The notes under the pieces are model-generated. The model saw nothing but the letters and a program-made list of their open reading frames with translations. It was not told the origin of the DNA and searched no databases. From an uncultured SAR116 cluster alpha proteobacterium (GTDB lineage: Bacteria > Pseudomonadota > Alphaproteobacteria > Puniceispirillales > Marisalimonadaceae), in the NCBI GenBank assembly GCA_902595515.1, contig CACJQK010000001.1, positions 62,001 to 126,000 of the forward strand: a stretch of 64,000 bases of DNA, in the 5' to 3' direction. This document shows, in pieces, positions 58,561 to 64,000 of this stretch. A program made the position numbers and the translations under genes. Each line of letters starts with the position of its first letter. Position 1 is the first letter of the stretch.

Positions 58561-59719
58561 TTTTTTCAACTCTGAAATAATTATGTAGGAATTTATTGTA
58601 AATACTTGTTAACTTAATAATATCATCAGTTTCAACATTTTCATCTATCTTATGCATTGTTTTTCCCACCAAACCAAACTCTATTACAGGACATAATTTA
58701 GTTATGAACCTTGCATCTGAAGTGCCGCCTGTAGTAGATTGTATGGGATTAACATTTACAACATTTGTGATTGCATTTTGAAGAGTTGATTTAAGCTCTT
58801 CATCACTTGTAAGGAAAGGTTCGGCATTACAAAAATATTCAAACTTATAGTTTTTAGTAATAGCATCAAACTGATTTTTTAGCATAGATTTTAGTGAAGC
58901 AACTGAATGTAAGGTATTAAATCTTATGTTAAATTTTGCCTTTACCTCCCCAGGAATAACATTACTTGCATCATTATTTACATTAATTGTAGTAATCATT
59001 ACAGAACTAGGCTGGAATTCATTAGTTCCTTTATCTAAATATATTTTTGCAAAAGGCTCTAGCATTTTTAAAAGTGAATTTATTGGGTTTTCTGCTAAAT
59101 CAGGATACCCAACATGACCTTGAATACCTTTCACAATCAAAGAACCAGTAAAACTTCCTCTTCTACCTATTTTAATTGTGTCTCCTATTTCATTAACATT
59201 AGTTGGTTCCCCAACAATACAACCAGAAATTTTTTCTGACTTATTTATAAGCCATTCAACTACCTTTTTTGTACCGTTTATTGCCTTTCCTTCTTCATCA
59301 CTTGTAATTAAAAAGGAGATACTACCATATTCTTTTATATTTTTATTTATTTCCATAAACTGTGAAACAGCAGCTATAAATGCCGCTATCCCAGATTTCA
59401 TATCTGCAGCACCTCTTCCCCATATTTTTCCTTTTTTAATTTCTCCACCAAAAGGATCTATAGACCAACTTTGTTCATCACCTGTAGGAACAACATCCAC
59501 ATGACCTGCAAAGCAAATATTTGGTTCTAATGAACCAAATCTTGCATATAAGTTTTCAACCTTTTCATCACCTTGTCCAAAATTGATTTTTGTGCAGGTA
59601 AATCCCATAGGTTCTAAATATGAAATAATTAGATCTATAGAACCTGCAGATTTTGGAGTTATACTTCTACATTTAATTAAAGCTGAAGTTAACTCTACTG
59701 GGTTTAAAACATTAGACAT
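58553..59719 (-). CDS. dapE: Succinyl-diaminopimelate desuccinylase
   Basis: This 388-aa two-zinc hydrolase releases succinate from N-succinyl-LL-diaminopimelate in lysine and peptidoglycan synthesis. Motifs include NICFAGHVDVVPTGDEQSW (zinc His and Asp), WGRGAADMKSGIAAFIAAV (bridging Asp), LITSDEEGKAINGT (Glu-Glu), GCIVGEPTNVNEIG and RRGSFTGSLIVKGIQGHVGYPDLAENP, and near the end TTGGTSDARFI. It lies 12 bases after dapD. Confidence 0.95.
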   Translation of the reverse strand: MSNVLNPVELTSALIKCRSITPKSAGSIDLIISYLEPMGFTCTKINFGQGDEKVENLYARFGSLEPNICFAGHVDVVPTGDEQSWSIDPFGGEIKKGKIWGRGAADMKSGIAAFIAAVSQFMEINKNIKEYGSISFLITSDEEGKAINGTKKVVEWLINKSEKISGCIVGEPTNVNEIGDTIKIGRRGSFTGSLIVKGIQGHVGYPDLAENPINSLLKMLEPFAKIYLDKGTNEFQPSSVMITTINVNNDASNVIPGEVKAKFNIRFNTLHSVASLKSMLKNQFDAITKNYKFEYFCNAEPFLTSDEELKSTLQNAITNVVNVNPIQSTTGGTSDARFITKLCPVIEFGLVGKTMHKIDENVETDDIIKLTSIYNKFLHNYFRVEKND

Positions 59720-59731
59720 AAAAGGCCTTAA

Positions 59732-60592
59732 CTAATCTCTTAAAAGTTCATTTACAGATGTCTTTGAACGTGTCTGAGCATCAACTTTTTTAACAATTAC
59801 GGCACAATATAAGCTTGGTCCTTGGGAGCCATCAGTTAATGGTTTACCAGGAAGAGAACCTGGAACTATGACAGAATATGCAGGCACCCTTCCAATATAT
59901 ATTTCTCCAGTGTTTCTATCAATAACTTTTGTAGATGCACCAATAAATACTCCCATTGATAAAACCGCTCCTGTTTCGATAACAACACCTTCTGCTACTT
60001 CAGATCTCGCTCCAATAAAACAATTATCTTCAATGATGACTGGTCCTGCTTGAACAGGTTCTAAAACACCCCCTATACCTGCACCACCAGAAATATGAAC
60101 ATTTTTACCAATTTGTGCGCATGATCCGACAGTTGCCCAAGTATCAATCATACTCCCACTGTCAACATAAGCACCAATATTTACAAATGATGGCATTAAT
60201 ACAACACTAGGTGCAATATAAGCAGAATGTCTTACCACACTTCCAGGGACTGCTCTAAAACCAGCTTTTTTAAACTGTTCTTTACTCCATCCTGAAAACT
60301 TAGAGGGAATTTTATCCCACCAATTAGCTGGACCAGTGTTTTGACTTTTTGGTCCTCCGGAAATTACGTCCATATCATTAATCTTAAAAGATAATAAAAC
60401 AGCTTTTTTAAGCCATTGATTTACTTGCCATTTACTATTTCCCAATGGCTCTGCTACTCTTAATTTACCTTTATCTAGGTAATCTAAAGCAGTTTCAATA
60501 GAGTCTCTGATTTCACCAATAGTATTTGGATTGATATCTTCATTATTATCAAAAACTCTATCTATAACTGACTTCATATTCTCTATATCCAT
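59732..60592 (-). CDS. dapD: Tetrahydrodipicolinate N-succinyltransferase
   Basis: This 286-aa left-handed beta-helix enzyme adds succinyl to tetrahydrodipicolinate. It has an N-terminal helical region, [18 protein letters not shown], then hexapeptide repeats from [42 protein letters not shown] (family signature) through [35 protein letters not shown]. It ends with a C-terminal [23 protein letters not shown]. The ATG is at 60592. It is directly upstream of dapE. Confidence 0.95.
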   Translation of the reverse strand: MDIENMKSVIDRVFDNNEDINPNTIGEIRDSIETALDYLDKGKLRVAEPLGNSKWQVNQWLKKAVLLSFKINDMDVISGGPKSQNTGPANWWDKIPSKFSGWSKEQFKKAGFRAVPGSVVRHSAYIAPSVVLMPSFVNIGAYVDSGSMIDTWATVGSCAQIGKNVHISGGAGIGGVLEPVQAGPVIIEDNCFIGARSEVAEGVVIETGAVLSMGVFIGASTKVIDRNTGEIYIGRVPAYSVIVPGSLPGKPLTDGSQGPSLYCAVIVKKVDAQTRSKTSVNELLRD

Positions 60593-60621
60593 GACGATCC
60601 CTTCAATTAAATTAAAACAAA

Positions 60622-61332
60622 TTATCTTTTTTCAAATTCTAACATATTACTTAAAATAGATTTTATGTCTGATCCAGTGAAATTAATATATTCTCTTAAA
60701 ATATCAGCTTCTTTTCTGTTAAAATCATTTTCAATCCAGACGGTACTCATCCCTAATTCCCTTGCGGGCTTTAAATTTTTAGCTGTGTCTTCAAAAAAAA
60801 TACTTTTTGAAATATTTTTATTATTAAGATTAAGTTTTTTTTTCATCATATAATAGGAGTTAGGGTCTGGTTTGGCTATATAATTTGCATCTTTGATATC
60901 AAAAATAATTTCAAACTCTTGGAATATTCCCATTGATTTTAATATATTTTTTGCATGTTTAAATGTTGCATTAGTATAAATTGATTTCTTACCTTTAATT
61001 TTACCTAATAGAGTTTTTAGGGTTATATCTTCGTTTAATTCACTAAAGTCTACATCATGTACGAATTCAAGAAATGGCTCTGGATTAATTTTTTTTTCAA
61101 TCATTAAACCCCTTAACGTTAGACCATATTTTTTATACATATCTCTTTGAAGTGTACGAGCATCAGCCTCATTTAAGTCGAAAAATCCTTTAATATATTC
61201 AGTCATTCTTGAAGATACACGTCTAAACAAACCTAAATTGTAATCATAAATTGTGTTATCTAAATCAAAAATCCAATGATCATATTTGTCATTAAAATCT
61301 TTAGTATCAATATTATTCAAAAATGATTTCAT
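60622..61332 (-). CDS. Pyrimidine 5'-nucleotidase (HAD superfamily)
   Basis: This 236-aa HAD phosphatase belongs to the group of pyrimidine 5'-nucleotidases. It has catalytic [14 protein letters not shown] (D-x-D), [20 protein letters not shown] (motif II T), and [18 protein letters not shown] (motif IV, E-D). The length and lead [11 protein letters not shown] match those dephosphorylating UMP or similar. It sits between argB and dapD, as in other alphaproteobacteria, with gaps of 11 and 29 bases. Confidence 0.9.
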   Translation of the reverse strand: MKSFLNNIDTKDFNDKYDHWIFDLDNTIYDYNLGLFRRVSSRMTEYIKGFFDLNEADARTLQRDMYKKYGLTLRGLMIEKKINPEPFLEFVHDVDFSELNEDITLKTLLGKIKGKKSIYTNATFKHAKNILKSMGIFQEFEIIFDIKDANYIAKPDPNSYYMMKKKLNLNNKNISKSIFFEDTAKNLKPARELGMSTVWIENDFNRKEADILREYINFTGSDIKSILSNMLEFEKR

Positions 61333-61343
61333 AAAAATTTAAA

Positions 61344-62270
61344 CTAATTAGAACTTTTTCTAATGATAGTTCCTACACCATGTTCTGTGAAAAGTTCTAA
61401 CAACAGAGAATGAGGCATTCTTCCATCCATAATTACAGATGCCTCTGCACCACCTAAAACTGCATCAATACATGTTTTAATTTTTGGGATCATCCCCCCA
61501 ACAACAATTTTATTTTTTATTAATTCTTGTGCTTCTGAAATTGTTAATTCTTGAATTAACTTACCATTTTGGTCAAGAACTCCTGGTACGTCAGTTAACA
61601 TTATCATTCTAGAGGCTTTCATCGCGGCTGAAATAGAACCAGCAGCTGTGTCAGCATTTATATTATAAGTTAAACCATCTGTTCCAATCCCAACAGGAGC
61701 GATTACAGGTATCATTTTTTCATTAATTAAAGCATGAATAACTTGAGGATCAATTTTTTCTGGTTCACCTACATAACCGAGATCAATTGCTTTTTCCACA
61801 TTAGAGTCTGAATTGTCATCAACTTTAATAAGTCTTTTAGCAGTTATTAAATTTCCATCTTTACCAGAAATACCAACTGATTTTGCCCCTGAATTAGCAA
61901 TCGATGAAACTATTGCTTTATTAGTTACTCCGCTAAGAACCATTTCAACAACATCAATTGTTGCTTCATCCGTTATTCGAAGTCCATTTATAAACTCTGT
62001 TTTTATTTGAAGCTTAGATAACATTTCACCTATTTGTGGACCTCCTCCATGTACCACAACAGGAAGCATTCCTACTTGTTGTAACAAAACAATATCTTTT
62101 GCAAAGCTGTTTACATATTCCTTTTTACCCATTGCATTTCCACCAAACTTTACAACAATAACCTTATTTGCATAACGTTTCATAAAAGGTAGAGTTTCTG
62201 TAAGTAAATCAGCTTTTTTCAGCCATTCAGATTGAATTTGATCTTTATTTTTTTTCAATGCTTTAACCAT
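61344..62270 (-). CDS. argB: Acetylglutamate kinase
   Basis: This 308-aa kinase phosphorylates N-acetylglutamate in arginine synthesis. It has VIVVKFGGNAM, PVVVHGGGPQIGEML, GLRITDEATIDVVEMVLSG, VGISGKDGNLI, YNINADTAAGSISAAMKASRMIMLTDVPGVL and VGGMIPKIKTCIDAVLGGAEASVIMDGRMPHSLL. The N-terminal extension (about 25 residues) is as in arginine-sensitive forms, which suggests feedback control by arginine. It lies 62 bases downstream of yihA. Confidence 0.95.
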   Translation of the reverse strand: MVKALKKNKDQIQSEWLKKADLLTETLPFMKRYANKVIVVKFGGNAMGKKEYVNSFAKDIVLLQQVGMLPVVVHGGGPQIGEMLSKLQIKTEFINGLRITDEATIDVVEMVLSGVTNKAIVSSIANSGAKSVGISGKDGNLITAKRLIKVDDNSDSNVEKAIDLGYVGEPEKIDPQVIHALINEKMIPVIAPVGIGTDGLTYNINADTAAGSISAAMKASRMIMLTDVPGVLDQNGKLIQELTISEAQELIKNKIVVGGMIPKIKTCIDAVLGGAEASVIMDGRMPHSLLLELFTEHGVGTIIRKSSN

Positions 62271-62332
62271 CTAAAATTTATACCAATATTAGTATCATAT
62301 ATTTTTGAATTTAATTATTATTTTATCTTTTT

Positions 62333-62968
62333 TTATGCAAAGCTTGCTAAATATGTTCTCAGCATTCCAATACCATTATTTTTATGACTTGAAGTAACTA
62401 TTATTTCAGGGAAAGCAGCTGTATATTTAGAAATAATTTTATTTGAATTTTCTTTCACCTTTATTATTTCTTCATCACTCAATTTATCGATTTTTGTAAG
62501 AACTAAAACCCAACTTACTGCTGCTGTATCAAGTTCTTTCATTATAGCTTTATCTAAGTCTCCAATTCCTCGCCTGCTATCAATTAACAGACATACAGTT
62601 CTTAATGTTGGTCTACCTTTTAAATACTTTAAAGTAAGAGATGACCATGATTTTATATCTTTCTTTGGTGCTTTTGCATAACCATAACCAGGTAGATCAA
62701 CTAATCTAAGCCTATTGCTTTGATAGACAAGGTCAAAAAATATCAGTTGCCTAGTCCTTCCTGGTGTTTGGCTAGTTCTAGCTAAGGTTTTTCTATTTGT
62801 AAGGGCATTAACAAGTGAACTTTTACCAACGTTTGATCGTCCTGCAAATGCTACCTCATTACCTTCTTGAGGAGGTATAACGTTAATATCAAGTGCTGCA
62901 GCTATGAATTTACAGTCCCCTGAAAAAATTTTTCTAGCTTTTTCAATTTCAAAATCATCATATAACAA
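62333..62968 (-). CDS. yihA: Ribosome biogenesis GTP-binding protein YihA/YsxC
   Basis: This 211-aa GTPase is required for large-subunit assembly. G1 is FAGRSNVGKSSLVNAL, G2 TSQTPGRTRQLIFF, G3 VDLPGYGYAKAPK, then WSSLTLKYLKGRPTLRTVCLLIDSRRGIGDLD and G4 VLTKIDKLS. Start is TTG at 62968, with TAGG close upstream. It ends 13 bases after yidC, so the two are coexpressed. This pairing is conserved in alphaproteobacteria. Confidence 0.94.
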   Translation of the reverse strand: MLYDDFEIEKARKIFSGDCKFIAAALDINVIPPQEGNEVAFAGRSNVGKSSLVNALTNRKTLARTSQTPGRTRQLIFFDLVYQSNRLRLVDLPGYGYAKAPKKDIKSWSSLTLKYLKGRPTLRTVCLLIDSRRGIGDLDKAIMKELDTAAVSWVLVLTKIDKLSDEEIIKVKENSNKIISKYTAAFPEIIVTSSHKNNGIGMLRTYLASFA

Positions 62969-62981
62969 GAATTCAACCTAC

Positions 62982-64000
62982 TTATTTTGACTCTTTATTC
63001 ATCTTATTCATAATTACCCATTGCTGACATATTGAAAGCAGATTATTCCATGTCCAATATATAACTAAACCAGCAGGGAAAGTTGCTAATAAAAATGTAA
63101 ACGCAACTGGCATCCATGCAAATATTTTTGCCTGTATAGGGTCCGGTGGAGTTGGGTTAAGTCTTTGCTGTAAAAACATAGTCACACCCATTAACAACGG
63201 CCAAATACCAATATTTAAAAAGTCTGGCAAAAATGATGTACTGTAGGGAAGCAAACCAAATAGGTTAAAAATACTGGTTGGATCTTGAACAGATAAATCC
63301 TTAATCCACCCAAAAAAAGGTGTTTGCCTCATTTCAATTGAAACAAATAAAACCTTATATAGAGCAAAGAAGACAGGAATCTGAACTAAAATGGGCAAAC
63401 ATCCTGCCGCAGGATTCACTTTTTCTTTTTTATAAAGATTCATCATTTCTTGGTTTAATTTTTGTCGATCGTCACCAACTCTTTCTCTCAATTTTTGTAT
63501 CTGAGGTGTTAGTACTCTCATTTTAGCCATGCTCTTGTACGATTTATTTGCTAATGGAAAAAATAATAATTTAACAATTACTGTTATAGCTAAAATTGCT
63601 AATCCAAAATTACCTAAATAATCATTTGCCCAAGATAAAGCATAAAAGAAAGGTTTCGTTAAAAAATAAAACCAACCAAAATCAATAGCCAAGTCAAAAT
63701 GTTGAATATTAAATTTTTGTTCATATTCGTCAAATAAAGCTAATCTTTTTGCTCCTGCAAATGTCCTTGATAAAAAATCACCTTGAGAGTTTGCAGAAAT
63801 AGTTACAGCATTTCCTAAAAAATCAGTTTGATATTGCCCACCATTTGAACTTAATTTTCTAAAAGTAAAGTTGTATTTCTGGTTTTGATCAGGTAACAGA
63901 GCTGTCATCCAATATTTGTCAGTCAATCCAATCCAACCCCCTGATTCTTCTGGTTTTATATTAATACCCTTTTTGCCAGCCTCTGTTAAATCACCATAAC
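62982..64000 (-). CDS. yidC: Membrane protein insertase YidC (C-terminal part, cut by window edge)
   Basis: YidC inserts proteins into the inner membrane. The visible 339 residues contain the end of the periplasmic domain (GWIGLTDKYWMTALLPD) and the conserved membrane core: FFYALSWANDYLGNFGLAI, FPLANKSYKSMAKMRVLTPQIQKLRE, MNLYKKEKVNPAAGCLPILVQIPVFFALYKVLF, and PAGLVIYWTWNNLLSICQQW. The reading frame continues without stop to base 64000, so the start lies beyond. It is the first gene of a run with yihA and argB. Confidence 0.95.
   Translation of the reverse strand, partial: YGDLTEAGKKGINIKPEESGGWIGLTDKYWMTALLPDQNQKYNFTFRKLSSNGGQYQTDFLGNAVTISANSQGDFLSRTFAGAKRLALFDEYEQKFNIQHFDLAIDFGWFYFLTKPFFYALSWANDYLGNFGLAILAITVIVKLLFFPLANKSYKSMAKMRVLTPQIQKLRERVGDDRQKLNQEMMNLYKKEKVNPAAGCLPILVQIPVFFALYKVLFVSIEMRQTPFFGWIKDLSVQDPTSIFNLFGLLPYSTSFLPDFLNIGIWPLLMGVTMFLQQRLNPTPPDPIQAKIFAWMPVAFTFLLATFPAGLVIYWTWNNLLSICQQWVIMNKMNKESK

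Noticed and set aside
1..64000. CRISPR arrays, insertion sequences, prophage or tRNA/rRNA genes
   Set aside because: No regularly spaced repeats, transposase or integrase motifs, or tRNA cloverleaf sequences were seen by reading; a tRNA scan would confirm.

Overview
This window is one continuous stretch of a very AT-rich (roughly 30% GC by eye), tightly packed chromosome. Genes sit on both strands, intergenic gaps are mostly under 150 bases, and many genes overlap by 1-20 bases. Gene content and order point to an alphaproteobacterium. The supporting blocks are hemC-hemD-mitofilin-like-hemY facing tsaD-gpsA; cycM-like / kdsB-pheA-SRP RNA-dnaX-recR; yidC-yihA-argB-5'-nucleotidase-dapD-dapE; and def-fmt-truA. 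Low GC, a compact layout, a TRAP transporter, phytanoyl-CoA-type dioxygenase, DMT and MFS exporters and 3-keto-acid cleavage genes suggest a streamlined marine heterotroph such as an AEGEAN-169- or SAR116-like lineage. That placement is inference.

Layout. 1-2.5 kb: start of hemF, a CCA-adding enzyme, DUF6111-like and NudL-type Nudix genes (minus strand). 2.5-5.3 kb: TauE-type exporter, TIGR02186-like protein, universal stress protein and secreted cyclophilin (plus). 5.3-13.2 kb: pyruvate kinase, a small unknown protein, a GST, a beta-ketoadipyl-CoA-type thiolase, molybdate ABC genes modB-modC, a hydrolase, yajQ and an Asp/Asn hydroxylase. 13.2-20.5 kb: a cobalt-type nitrile hydratase operon between two zinc alcohol dehydrogenases, then a homodimeric 2-oxoacid dehydrogenase E1-like gene divergent from an Lrp/AsnC regulator, then a decayed hydrolase. 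20.5-29.4 kb: aminotransferase, SCP2-like plus hydrolase pair, and a catabolic set (SDR, BKACE, lambda-crystallin-type dehydrogenase) behind a four-gene TRAP transporter. 29.7-36.6 kb: uronate dehydrogenase, DMT exporter, epimerase and esterase (minus), divergent from a DapA-family lyase, PhyH dioxygenase and MFS transporter (plus). 36.6-64 kb: mostly housekeeping genes (ytoQ, trmL, heme cluster with a mitofilin-like gene, tsaD, gpsA, a putative lipid A glycosylation trio, aminopeptidase, hisN, cytochrome c, kdsB, pheA, SRP RNA, dnaX, recR, rmuC, def, fmt, truA, dapE, dapD, argB, yihA, yidC).

How the genes work together. The TRAP system probably imports an organic acid. The dehydrogenase would oxidise a 3-hydroxy acid to a 3-keto acid, which BKACE would cleave with acetyl-CoA. 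A hairpin terminator after dctP, and another in the leader of the dehydrogenase gene, suggest graded expression. Nitrile hydratase makes amides, but no amidase is visible here.

The most unusual signal is that three unrelated housekeeping genes (CCA-adding enzyme, hemD, dnaX) encode full conserved N-termini but have no ATG, GTG or TTG at the expected start. Each has an in-frame AUA or AUU codon at the right place, in two cases at ideal distance from a strong Shine-Dalgarno. Single-base assembly errors remain the main alternative explanation. No tRNA, rRNA, CRISPR array, insertion sequence or prophage was seen.
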